Assembly (NCBI RefSeq): GCF_049445995.1
Contig: NZ_JBMSDZ010000003.1
Coordinates: 124,001 to 188,000 of the forward strand
Origin: Dyella_A sp049445995
GTDB lineage: Bacteria > Pseudomonadota > Gammaproteobacteria > Xanthomonadales > Rhodanobacteraceae
Direction of reading: 5' to 3'
Length of the DNA stretch: 64,000 nucleotides
Shown here: positions 43,246 to 51,331 of the stretch, in pieces
Position numbering within the stretch: position 1 is the first letter of the stretch
Layout of the letters: every line of letters starts with the position of its first letter
Position numbers and translations under genes: made by a program
The notes under the pieces: model-generated
Seen by the model: only the letters and a program-made list of their open reading frames with translations
Told to the model about the DNA's origin: nothing
The model's database searches: none

Positions 43246-44121
43246 CTACATGGCCGGGACGCGGGTGCTGTCGATGCCGAGCTTGTGCAGCTGCGCCTGC
43301 ACGCTGTCCGGCCCGGCCAGGTGGGCGGCGCCCACCGCGATGAACACCGTGCCGGGCGTGTCGAGCATGGCCTTGATGCGGCCGGCCCAGGCGGCGTTGC
43401 GCTGCACCAGCAGGCGCCGGTAGAGCGCGGGCGTCTCGCGCCTCATCAGCTCGTTTTCGAGCCGGGCGATGGCCGCGTCGTCGCCCGCCTGCCAGGCGTC
43501 GAGCAGGGCCTGCAGTTCCACGCTGGCGTGATCGGCCTCGTGCACGGTCTGGCGCAGCATGTCCAGCTGCAGGCGGGTCGGCATGTCGGCGAGGAAGTGG
43601 ATCTGCTCCTCGGCGGTTTCCAGCGCCCGCACCGGCTTGCCCGCCTTGGTCATCATGTCGCGGAGCTGGCGATCGACGCCGCGGGCGGGGTCCAGCCCGG
43701 CGCGGGTCAGCGGCGCCAGGGTCAGGGTCAGCGCGGCCAGCCACGGGCGCATCACGTTGAGCGTAGTGGTGCCCGGCAGGCCGGCCTTGCGGGCGGCGAG
43801 ATCCAGCCGGTGGAAGTCGCCGGACGAGAGCAGGCTGGACAGCGGATGCGCCGCATCCATACCCAGCCGCAGCACCAGCGCGGTCATGTTGGCCGGGCTG
43901 TCGTCGGTGATCTCCACCACCAGCGCGCCGCTGTGCGCCAGCGCGCGATCGAGCGCCGGATAGTGCCAGTCGGCGTCTTTGGGCAGCAGGTGGATGGTGC
44001 CGAACAGGTACAGCGTGGTGTCGGCATCCTTCACCACCCACAGCGCGGGCTTGGCGACGACCCACGCGGGCAGCAGCAGAAGGACCAGTGCCGCCAGCAG
44101 GGGGAGGGCACGCTGCCTCAC
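43246..44121 (-). CDS. TraB/GumN family secreted protein
   Basis: A 291-residue protein. A signal peptide (RALPLLAALVLLLLPAWVVA) precedes the TraB/GumN domain. The two paired motifs are visible: LFGTIHLLPKDADWHY near the N-terminus and VFIAVGAAHLAGPDSV near the C-terminus, with conserved Glu and His residues proposed to be metallohydrolase ligands. The biochemical function of the family is uncertain. The start is GTG at 44121, overlapping the stop of the truncated cupin remnant by four bases (GTGA). Confidence 0.85.
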   Translation of the reverse strand: MRQRALPLLAALVLLLLPAWVVAKPALWVVKDADTTLYLFGTIHLLPKDADWHYPALDRALAHSGALVVEITDDSPANMTALVLRLGMDAAHPLSSLLSSGDFHRLDLAARKAGLPGTTTLNVMRPWLAALTLTLAPLTRAGLDPARGVDRQLRDMMTKAGKPVRALETAEEQIHFLADMPTRLQLDMLRQTVHEADHASVELQALLDAWQAGDDAAIARLENELMRRETPALYRRLLVQRNAAWAGRIKAMLDTPGTVFIAVGAAHLAGPDSVQAQLHKLGIDSTRVPAM

Positions 44122-44318
44122 AGCGGATGCGGCTCGATGCGCAACGAGCCGCGCAAAACGTGGAACGGCTCGTCCTCGTCGGCGTGGCTGTGCCAGCTCA
44201 TCGAGCCGTGCACCCGGGCCGCCTTGGCCGGGGTGTCGTCGACTTGCGCCAGCACGTGCGGGGACCACGGTTCGTCGAGACGGGCGACCGCGTCGGTCGG
44301 GTTCAATACATGGGCCAT
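44118..44318 (-). pseudogene. Truncated cupin-domain gene remnant
   Basis: A 66-residue frame. It begins like small cupins (AHVLNPTDAVARLDEPWSPH, then VHGSMSWHSHADEDEPFHVLRGSLRIE) with the first cupin motif, including two His and two Glu metal ligands, intact. It stops shortly after RIE, so the second half of the barrel (second motif with the last His) is missing. The usual length is about 110-120. The truncated end runs straight into the TraB/GumN gene, which suggests a deletion. Confidence 0.7.
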
Positions 44319-44349
44319 GCGGCCACGGTAGGGTGGACCGGCCCGGCGT

Positions 44350-45321
44350 TCAAGCGATGCTTCCGTGGCCGGGGAACGGCCGTTGCGGTGGCTGCAGGGT
44401 GGTCGCCCCGGCGGCGAGCAGCCGGGCGTCGGCGCGGCGGAACGCGTCGGTGATGCTCTCGCCATCGCCCACGCCGACCACGCCGAACCGTGCCGACAGC
44501 GTGGTGGGCACGCCCGGCACCGACAGCTTCGCCAACGCCTGCGCCAGCCGCGCGGCCATGGCCTGCGTCCGGTCCAGTGCCAGACCGGGCAGCAACACCA
44601 TGAACTCGTCGCTGCCGAAACGGCCCACCCGGTCGGAGCGGCGCAGGTGCGCTCGCAGCACCCGTGCCACCTCGACCAGCACCCGGTCGCCGCCGGCATG
44701 GCCGAAGCGGTCGTTGATCTGCCGGAACCCATCGATGTCGAGCACGATCAGCGATATATCGGCAGGCCCTGGCCGTGGGCTTCGGCCAGCTCGCGCTCGG
44801 CACACTCGATGAAATACGCGCGGGAGGCGACCTGGGTCAGTGTGTCGTTGAGTGCCAGCTCGCCGGATGAGCGGCTCTGCGCGATCAATGCCGGCGCCGC
44901 CAGGCCGAAGCAGGCGCTGGCGGCGATCATGCAGATCGCGAACGGGTACGCCAGTCCGCTGTCGGTCGAGCCCAGTACCGCCAGCATCACCGCGGCGACC
45001 GTGGCGAACAGCACCAGGCTCGCCGCGCCACGCAGCGGGCCCTCGGTGTGCACGATCCACAGCTGCGGAATGACCAGGCGGTGTGCCTGTGAGGTACAGG
45101 CGGTCGAGCCATGGCGTGGCCAGCATCGCGCCAGGCACCAGCACCGGCAATGCCCGCCAGCCCATCACCAGCAGTGCGGCGAAGGTCAGCCCGGCCGACG
45201 GGAACCACACGCCGGCATGCGGCCCGCAGGGCACGAGACCGGACAGGTACCACAGCGCCAGCCAGGCCACGGCGAGGATCGGGTAGCGGTATGCCGCGCT
45301 GCGTTGCGCGCCCAGTTGCAC
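44350..45321 (-). pseudogene. Membrane diguanylate cyclase (MASE1-like sensor + GGDEF), two frameshifts
   Basis: The GTG at 45321 opens a frame with membrane segments (RYPILAVAWLALWYLSG; GVWFPSAGLTFAALLVMGW) resembling a MASE1 sensor. Coherent sequence shifts frame near 45080 (HRLVIPQLWIVHTEGPLRGA; FAICMIAASACFGLAAP; LTQVASRAYFIECAERE) and shifts back near 44756 (SLIVLDIDGFRQINDRFGHA; GRFGSDEFMVLLPG). The second shift is explained by one extra AT in GATATATC at 44753-44760. The active-site motif would be GSDEF rather than GGDEF. Unless these are sequencing errors, no full cyclase is made. Confidence 0.75.
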
Positions 45322-45478
45322 CCATGCGCGCGGAATCGTTGTCGTCCTTCACGGCATTCCCCATGCGATGTCCCGTCGGCAAGGCCCCCCCGGCCCGGGC
45401 GTGGCCAGTATGCCGATCCGGGGGGCGTGGCGCCAAAAATCCGCGTGGCGGCCGGCAAGCTTGACGAAAGGCGCGGTG

Positions 45479-46597
45479 TCAGCGCGGCGCGCGGTAGCCG
45501 CCGGGCACGCCGTGCGGGCTGAGCACCAGTTGCCAGAGCTGGTCGCGGCGGCTGCGGAACACCGCGGCCGACACGCCCAGGTAGAAGTGCCACATGCGGC
45601 GGAAGCGCTCGTCGTAGCGCGCCGCCAGTTCGGACCAGGCGCGATCGAAATTGTCGCGCCAGGCCATCAGGGTGCGGTCGTAGTCGGCGCCGAAGTTGTG
45701 CCAGTCCTCTACCACGAACAACCCTTCCAGTGCGGCGGTGACCTGGCTGGCGGCGGGAATCATCGAGTTGGGAAAGATGTACTTCTCGATCCAGGGGTCC
45801 GGTTGCGCCGGCGCACCGTTGCTGCCGATGCTGTGCAATACCGATAGGCCGTCGTCCTTCAGGCAGCGCCTGACGGTTTCGAAATAGCTGCGGTAGTTCT
45901 TGCCGCCGACGTGTTCGAACATGCCGATCGAGTACACCGCGTCGAAGCATTCGTCGATCTCGCGGTAATCCTGGAGGCGGATCTCGATCGGCAGCCCGGC
46001 GCACAGTTCGCGGGCATAGTCGGCCTGCTGCTGCGACACGGTGATGCCGACGCCCTCGACGCCGTAGTGTTCCGCCGCGTACTTCAGTGCCTCACCCCAG
46101 CCGCAACCGATGTCCAGCACACGCTGGCCCGGCTGCAGTTGCAGCTTGCGGCAGACCAGGTCGAGCTTGGCGGCCTGGGCGTCGTCGAGGTTGTCGGCCT
46201 CGGCCCAATAGCCGCACGAGTACACCAGCCGCTTGCCCAGCATGGCGTGGAACAGGTCGTTGCCGAGGTCGTAATGCAGCTTGCCGATCTCGTAGGCGCG
46301 TTCGCCGCGCTGCAGGTTGATGAAGCGGGCCTTCAGATGGGCGAGCAGGACGTCGAGCGTTTTCAGTTCCTGATCCAGGCCGGCGGTCAGCAGTCGCGTA
46401 CACAAGCCGGGCAGGTCGGCGGCGTCCCACCAGCCGTCCATGTACGCCTCGCCCAGCCCCAGCGAGCCGTGCGAGAACACCCGCGCATACAGACGTTCGT
46501 CGTGCACGCGCAGGTCGCAGGGGCGGTCGCCGTTGATCTGGATGCCGGCCTGCGCCAGCAGCTGTTCGGCCTTCAGTCGCAGCGAATCGGAGTTCAT
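45479..46597 (-). CDS. cfa: Cyclopropane-fatty-acyl-phospholipid synthase
   Basis: A 372-residue enzyme that adds a methylene group from S-adenosylmethionine across unsaturated acyl chains of membrane phospholipids. An N-terminal lipid-binding part is followed by the methyltransferase domain with VLDIGCGWGEAL. Other family motifs are GLGEAYMDGWWD, HYDLGNDLFHAML, YSCGYW, SIGMFEHVGGKNYRSYF and EKYIFPNSMIPA. The ATG at 46597 has GGGAGG seven bases upstream. The gene appears intact and monocistronic. Confidence 0.95.
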   Translation of the reverse strand: MNSDSLRLKAEQLLAQAGIQINGDRPCDLRVHDERLYARVFSHGSLGLGEAYMDGWWDAADLPGLCTRLLTAGLDQELKTLDVLLAHLKARFINLQRGERAYEIGKLHYDLGNDLFHAMLGKRLVYSCGYWAEADNLDDAQAAKLDLVCRKLQLQPGQRVLDIGCGWGEALKYAAEHYGVEGVGITVSQQQADYARELCAGLPIEIRLQDYREIDECFDAVYSIGMFEHVGGKNYRSYFETVRRCLKDDGLSVLHSIGSNGAPAQPDPWIEKYIFPNSMIPAASQVTAALEGLFVVEDWHNFGADYDRTLMAWRDNFDRAWSELAARYDERFRRMWHFYLGVSAAVFRSRRDQLWQLVLSPHGVPGGYRAPR

Positions 46598-46732
46598 CGA
46601 CGCCTCCCACGCGATTGTCCGGATGGTGGATCGGCCGGCGGCCGGACGCGGCATCGCCGTCATGACTGGCGCCAGCCTACTACGGCGCATGCGATCGCCC
46701 GAGACGGACATGGCGCGCTCGATGGTCGGCCG

Positions 46733-47053
46733 TCACGACGCCTCGACCATGCCGAACTCGGCGGGAAAGCGCGCCCAGAACAGCGGCGCTTTTTCCTGCT
46801 TCACCAGCGCTACCAGCGTGTCCGCGTCGGCGGCGTCGACGATGAACTCCACCAGCACGGTCTGCTCGCCGGCCAGCTCGAAGAAGTGCGCGGCGTTGAT
46901 CTGCCCGTGCCGGCCGAAGCCGGCGATGGTCTTGAATGCCGAGCCGCCGTGCACGCGGTGTTTCTTGGCCGCTTCCAGCAGCCACTCGTACAGCAGCATG
47001 CCCTGGTGCTTCTGGTTCTCGTGCATGTAGAAACGCAGCGAATAGCCGTTCAT
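46733..47053 (-). CDS. DUF190 family (PII-like) protein, crcB-linked
   Basis: A 106-residue protein of the DUF190 family, which has a PII-like fold. The sequence YSLRFYMHENQKHQGMLLYEWLLEAAKKHRVHGGSAFKTIAGFG is diagnostic. DUF190 genes very often neighbour crcB, so a role in the fluoride response (sensor or channel partner) is inferred. It lies 33 bases after the crcB stop on the same strand and falls under the same riboswitch-led transcript. Confidence 0.88.
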   Translation of the reverse strand: MNGYSLRFYMHENQKHQGMLLYEWLLEAAKKHRVHGGSAFKTIAGFGRHGQINAAHFFELAGEQTVLVEFIVDAADADTLVALVKQEKAPLFWARFPAEFGMVEAS

Positions 47054-47086
47054 GCGAATGCTCCCGGATGGATGATGCCAGGCCGT

Positions 47087-47476
47087 CTAGCGGGCGGCGA
47101 CGATGGCGCGCACCAGCCCGATGCCGGCCAGCGTCATGGCCAGTGTGCCGATCACGTGGGCGCCGACGATGGCCAGTGTCCACGCGTACTGCTGGCGCAG
47201 CATCAGCGTGACCGTCTCGGCCGAGAAGGTGGAGAAGGTGGTGAGCCCGCCGAGGAAGCCGGTGGTGAAGAACAGCCGCGCCGCCGGCGAGAGTGCGTCG
47301 AACTGGCTGAACACGCCCATCGCCAGGCCCATCAGCAGGCCGCCGAGCAGGTTGGCCCCCAGCGTGCCCAGCGGCAGCGTGGGAAACAGCGGGTTGAGCC
47401 AGTAGCCCAGCATCCAGCGAAGCACCGCGCCGAGGAAGGCGCCGCAGCCGACGGCAAACAAAGAGGTGAGATCCAT
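47087..47476 (-). CDS. crcB: Fluoride ion exporter CrcB/Fluc
   Basis: A 129-residue, four-helix membrane protein that forms a dual-topology dimer exporting fluoride. Family motifs are GAFLGAVLRWMLGYWLN, TLGANLLGGLLMGLAMG and the TTGFLGGLTTFSTFSAET stretch carrying the Phe-box residues and the central Na site. The ATG at 47476 is preferred; another ATG at 47482 adds two residues. A fluoride riboswitch lies about 95 bases upstream on the same strand, and the DUF190 gene follows. Confidence 0.95.
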   Translation of the reverse strand: MDLTSLFAVGCGAFLGAVLRWMLGYWLNPLFPTLPLGTLGANLLGGLLMGLAMGVFSQFDALSPAARLFFTTGFLGGLTTFSTFSAETVTLMLRQQYAWTLAIVGAHVIGTLAMTLAGIGLVRAIVAAR

Positions 47477-47570
47477 GCGCATCCGGATTCCAGCAGTCGT
47501 GGTGCGGGTGCGGCGGGCATCGGCAGGCGGTGCCTGGGCAATGCCCGGTCGCCCCGCGAAGGGGTCGGCC

Positions 47571-47618
47571 AGGCATCATCAGCCTTGCGGCGGTTCGGGG
47601 AGGCATGCCATCTCCCAT
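47571..47618 (-). ncRNA. Fluoride riboswitch (crcB motif) upstream of crcB
   Basis: On the minus strand the sequence has the crcB-motif signatures in order: GGAGATGGCATGCCTCC, then GAACCGCC, then GGCTGATGATGCCT. This matches the known Pseudomonas syringae fluoride riboswitch (GGAGAUGGCAUUCCUCC, AACCGC, GCUGAUGAUGCCU) almost base for base. Fluoride binding stabilises the pseudoknot and turns on downstream expression. Two GC-rich hairpins lie between it and the crcB start (one centred on CCCCTTCGCGGGG at about 47550, the other on GGGCATTGCCC at about 47540) and could form the expression platform. Confidence 0.92.
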
Positions 47619-47716
47619 CGGTCGGCGGATCGTAGCAAATACGCAGCGCACCCGGTCAACCGCGGGGCGCAGGCGATATGCTGGCGCGCCTGCCCGACGA
47701 CCGGCTCTCCGCGCCC

Positions 47717-48976
47717 ATGACTCCCGCCGCTCCCTCCGTTCCGCGCAGCCTGCCGTGGCTGCTGGCGGGGTTGTCGATGATCGGTCCGTTCTCGATCGAC
47801 GCGGTGTTCCCGGCCTTCCCGCTGATCGGTGGCCACTTTGCGGTGGACGACACGGCCCTGCAGCAGCTGATCAGCGTCTACCTGCTGACCTATGGCGCGA
47901 TGAGCCTGTTCCACGGGGCGATCTCCGATGCGATCGGGCGCAAGCCGGTGATCATTGCCGGCATGCTCGTCTATGCGCTGGCGTCCGCCGGCGCGGCGCT
48001 GTCGACCAGCTTTTCGATGCTGCTGGCGTCGCGTGCGCTGCAGGGGGCCTGCGCCGGTGCCGGGCTGGTGGTGGGGCGTGCCATCGTGCGCGATTCGCTG
48101 CAGGGCGCCGCGGCGCAGCAGCTGATGTCGCGGGTGATGATGATCTTCGGCATCGCGCCGGTGATCGCGCCGATGGTGGGCGCGCAGCTGCTGTGGCTGG
48201 ACGGCTGGCACGGCATCTTCTGGCTGCTGATGGCGTTCACCGTGCTGATGGCGCTGGCGCTGATGGCCCTGCTGCGCGAGACGCATCCGCCGGCCAGCCG
48301 CACGCGGTTCGTGCCGCGCGAACTGGTCGCGACCTATCTCTCGTTCGGCCGGGATCGGCCGTTCCTGCCGCTGCTGATCGCCAGCACGATCAACTTCTGC
48401 GGGTTGTTCCTGTATATCGCCTCGGCGCCGCGCATCGTGCGCGAGTTGCTGCACCTGACGGCGCAGGGTTTTCCCTGGCTGTTCCTGCCGGTGGTGGCCG
48501 GGCTGGTGTTTGGCGCGTGGTTGTCCGGGCGGCTGGCGGTGCGGCACAGCGTGGCGTTCACGGTGAACCTCGGTTACGCCTCGATGGGATCGGCCTGCCT
48601 GCTGCACCTGCTGGGCGGTCTGCTGGCGCCCGACGGGGTGCTGCCCTGGTCGATGCTGCCGCTGGTGCTGCACGGCATCGGCGTGCAGTTGGCCTTTCCG
48701 ACACTGACGCTGCTGCTGCTGGACCGCTTTCCGCAGCGCCGCGGTGGCGCCTCGTCGGTGCAGGCTTTCGTCAGCCTGCTGCTGAATGCAGGCGTGGCCG
48801 GCGTGCTGTCGCCGCTGCTTTCGTCCAGCCTGCTGCCGCTGGCCGTGGGCAGCAGCGTGCTGACCGGCATCGGCTGGCTTGCCTGGCGCTGGTATCAGGT
48901 CCGGCTGCGCGAGGTGCCGCCGCCGCCGCCGCCGCGCGACGTGGAACTGCAGGCGCAGATCGCCGAGCCGCGCTGA
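47717..48976 (+). CDS. Multidrug efflux MFS transporter, Bcr/CflA family
   Basis: A 419-residue protein with 12 predicted membrane segments. Family features are the N-terminal FSIDAVFPAFPLIGGHF, the motif A-like loop AISDAIGRKPVII, and SRALQGACAGAGLVVGRAIVRD (Bcr-type antiporter motif). Relatives export bicyclomycin, chloramphenicol, sulfonamides or peptides by proton antiport; the substrate here is unknown. The ATG at 47717 was chosen; the frame opens at 47678. A Pro-rich tail ends the protein. A truncated gene follows in another frame. Confidence 0.88.
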   Translation: MTPAAPSVPRSLPWLLAGLSMIGPFSIDAVFPAFPLIGGHFAVDDTALQQLISVYLLTYGAMSLFHGAISDAIGRKPVIIAGMLVYALASAGAALSTSFSMLLASRALQGACAGAGLVVGRAIVRDSLQGAAAQQLMSRVMMIFGIAPVIAPMVGAQLLWLDGWHGIFWLLMAFTVLMALALMALLRETHPPASRTRFVPRELVATYLSFGRDRPFLPLLIASTINFCGLFLYIASAPRIVRELLHLTAQGFPWLFLPVVAGLVFGAWLSGRLAVRHSVAFTVNLGYASMGSACLLHLLGGLLAPDGVLPWSMLPLVLHGIGVQLAFPTLTLLLLDRFPQRRGGASSVQAFVSLLLNAGVAGVLSPLLSSSLLPLAVGSSVLTGIGWLAWRWYQVRLREVPPPPPPRDVELQAQIAEPR

Positions 48977-48992
48977 GCAGAGCGCCCGAACC

Positions 48993-49328
48993 ATGATCGG
49001 GGCGCTCGACCGCGGCGACATGACGGCGGCCACCAAGTCGTTCGACCCGAAGCTGCACGAGAAGCTGCCGGACGACAAACTGAAGGAAGGGTGGGCGTCG
49101 CTGGGACAGAAATTCGGCCAGCGCTCGGGTTTCGGTCAGACCCAGAGCCAGCAGATCAATGACATGACCGTGGTGATGCTGCCGATGACCTACCAGCGCG
49201 GCAAGGTCGGTGCGCAGGTTGCCTGCAACGACAAGGGCGCCGTCCTCGCGTTGCAGATCGGCCAGATCGCTCCGCCGAGCACGTCGACCAGCCCGGGCAT
49301 GACGCCGAAGGCGCCCTCGGGCGGCTGA
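48993..49328 (+). pseudogene. DUF3887-like domain fragment lacking its signal peptide
   Basis: The frame encodes a DUF3887-type domain (TMIGALDRGDMTAATKSFDPKL; LPDDKLKEGWASLGQKFG; QINDMTVVMLPMTYQRGKVG; ACNDKGAVLALQIG). Members are normally secreted with an N-terminal signal peptide. Here the domain-like sequence (AEQSARTM) continues upstream of the ATG at 48993 directly into the transporter's 3' end, with no signal sequence. It looks like a 5'-truncated gene. If the ATG at 48993 is used, a 111-residue cytoplasmic fragment would result. Confidence 0.6.
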
Positions 49329-49350
49329 TCGGCACCGCGTCGCGCATGCT

Positions 49351-49382
49351 CAGACGGGCGCACCCTCGGGTGCGCCCGTCTG
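49351..49382. terminator. Strong hairpin terminator
   Basis: Perfect complementary arms CAGACGGGCGCACC and GGTGCGCCCGTCTG with a four-base loop CTCG lie 23 bases after the DUF3887 fragment. The 14-bp stem is followed by CTTGTC. It could end transcription from the transporter side, and from the minus strand as well. Confidence 0.7.
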
Positions 49383-49511
49383 CTTGTCCGCCAGGCGATG
49401 CACGTCGCGCGGCGAGGGTTGGCATGACTTCTGCCATGCGGCATGGCGCGCTGGCGCACTTAGGCTGCGCGCTCCCCAGCCATCAAGCGCCGCGTTTCGT
49501 GGCTCGCCTGC

Positions 49512-50499
49512 ATGCTCCCACTCCGTGACAGTTTCCGTGGTTTCCCGTGGCGCCGCCTGGCGGTCGTGTCGCTGCTGCTGTTCGGCTGTGCCGGTATGCG
49601 GACGGCCGAGGCCGCCGACGGCGGCACCGGGATCAAGGTCGACGGGCGCATCGATCCAGCCGAGTGGCGCGGCGTCCGGCACATCACCGATTTCCGCAAG
49701 GTGCAGCCGCTCAACGGCGACCCGGCCAGCCTGCCGACCGAAGCCGGTGCTGTCCACGCCCAAGGGCTTGGCGATCGCCTTCCGCTGCATCCAGCCGGCG
49801 GGCGTGCCGCGCACGCACCAGCGTATCCGCCGCGACGAGCAGGCGCAGCTCGACCGCGTGAACCTGATGGTCGACTTCGACGGCGACGGGCGCATTGCGT
49901 ACAACTTCATGGTCACCCTGAGCAACGACATCAACGATGCGGTGATCACCGGCGAGAGCCACTTCAGCACCGACTGGGACGGCAACTGGCGGCACGCGGT
50001 GAGCGAGGATGCCGAGGGCTGGAGCGTGGAGATGCTGGTCCCCTGGTACATCGCGCCGATGCGCAAGTCGCAACGGTGGCCAGCGCGCCGTGGGCCTGTA
50101 CCTGGATCGGGTGATCGGCGCCACCGGCGAGGGCGATGCGTGGCCGGTGGCGAGCTTCACCCGCCCCCGCTTCGTGTCCGACTTCGCGCCGGTGACGCTG
50201 CCGGCCTACAGTCAGTCGTTGTTCGCCGTCACGCCGTATGTGGTCGGCGTGCGCGACCAGGTGCACGGCCGCCGTCAGGGCAAGGCCGGCGCGGACATCT
50301 TCTGGAGGTCGAACGGGCAGGCCCAGCTCGCCGCCACCCTCAACCCGGACTTCGGCCAGGTGAGAGCGACGACCTGGTGGTGAACTTCGGCGTCGAGGAA
50401 ACCTTCTTCACCGACAAGCGGCCGTTCTTCACCGAGAACCAAGGCATCTTCGATTTCAGCATGCTGCTGGTGAAGCTGTCCTACCGGTTCAAGATCTGA
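49512..50499 (+). pseudogene. Decayed DUF5916 / CBM9-like secreted protein
   Basis: Coherent pieces occur in three frames. From the ATG at 49512: signal peptide and KVDGRIDPAEWRGVRHITDF. After a shift near 49740: PVLSTPKGLAIAFRC, DRVNLMVDFDGDGRIAYNF, ESHFSTDWDGNW. After a shift near 50075: VGLYLDRVIGATGE, FWRSNGQAQLAATLNPDFGQV. After the loss of one base near 50362: ESDDLVVNFGVEETFFTDKR, FFTENQGIFD, then at once the C-terminal MLLVKLSYRFKI. Intact DUF5916 proteins run to roughly 700-800 residues, so several hundred residues between GIFD and MLLVKL are missing. Confidence 0.78.
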
Positions 50500-50506
50500 G
50501 CGTGGT

Positions 50507-50998
50507 TCAGTGCGGCAGGCCGCGGGCGGCGAGGAAGGCGCGCGCGTTCTCCGCGTCGTGCTCGAACCACACGCGGGTCGAGCCGAGGCGGAACGAGTAA
50601 CCCCAGGCGTCCATGTCGGCCATCAGGCGGTCGCGGCCGACGCCGGGCAGTGCGTCGGCCAGCACGATCTGCAGGTAACAGGTGGCGTCCTCCTCCTCGA
50701 TGGAGTCGGTGGCGTCGGTGTGCACCGCCGCGCGGCGCTCGGGCGGCAGCACGATGAGGTGGCAGGCCTCGTGCAGCAGCGAATGCACCGGCGTGTCGCC
50801 GCGGACGTAGACGGTGGTGCCGATGATGCCGGCCTCCTCGTCGCCCCAGAAGCTGCCGGGGATCGGCGCGCCGTCGGCCACGCGCTGCAGCCGCAGGCCG
50901 AAGCGCGCGAGCAGCGTCGCGGCCGGCGCCTCGCCGAGGTCGGCCAGGCGCAGCACCGGCCCGGAGGAGGCGTCGTGAAGGGGATCGATGGGATGCAT
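50507..50998 (-). CDS. Possible zinc-dependent peptidase-like protein (HEACH motif)
   Basis: A 163-residue cytoplasmic protein. It has HSLLHEACHLIVL, an HExxH-type zinc motif, and about 30 residues later SIEEEDATCYLQ, which could give the third (Glu) ligand. No signal peptide or membrane segment is seen. I do not recognise the family with certainty; it may be an uncharacterised zincin conserved in Xanthomonadales. The ATG at 50998 is used; the frame is open to 51025. It lies 55 bases after the minE stop on the same strand, so it may be on the same transcript. Confidence 0.65.
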   Translation of the reverse strand: MHPIDPLHDASSGPVLRLADLGEAPAATLLARFGLRLQRVADGAPIPGSFWGDEEAGIIGTTVYVRGDTPVHSLLHEACHLIVLPPERRAAVHTDATDSIEEEDATCYLQIVLADALPGVGRDRLMADMDAWGYSFRLGSTRVWFEHDAENARAFLAARGLPH

Positions 50999-51053
50999 GG
51001 CGGGCGTCGCATCACCCGCCGACAACGCGGGTGGCGATCGCGCAGCGGATGGG

Positions 51054-51326
51054 TCAGCCGGCGGCCGCGCCGGGCTTGCCGTCGGGCAGGGCGACCGACA
51101 GCTCCAGCACTTCGTGGCCGCTGTCGTGCTCGAGGCTGATCGAGATCGCCTCGATGTCCACCTGCACGTATTTCTTGATCACTTCCAGCAGCTCGTTGCG
51201 CATCATCGGCAGGTAGTCGGGCGCGCCGCGGGTGGAGCGCTCCTGCGCCACGATGATGCGCAGCCGCTCCTTGGCGACAGTGGCCGTGGCTTCGGGCTTG
51301 CGCTTGAGGAAATCGAGGATGCCCAT
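51054..51326 (-). CDS. minE: Cell division topological factor MinE
   Basis: A 90-residue protein. The N-terminal amphipathic and MinD-binding part is GILDFLKRKPEATATVAKERLRIIVAQER. The C-terminal topological-specificity domain has YLPMMRNELLEVIKKYV and ISISLEHDSGHEVLELSVALP. MinE stimulates the MinD ATPase and drives pole-to-pole oscillation so that division occurs at midcell. It follows minD with five bases between them. Confidence 0.97.
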   Translation of the reverse strand: MGILDFLKRKPEATATVAKERLRIIVAQERSTRGAPDYLPMMRNELLEVIKKYVQVDIEAISISLEHDSGHEVLELSVALPDGKPGAAAG

Positions 51327-51331
51327 GCCGA

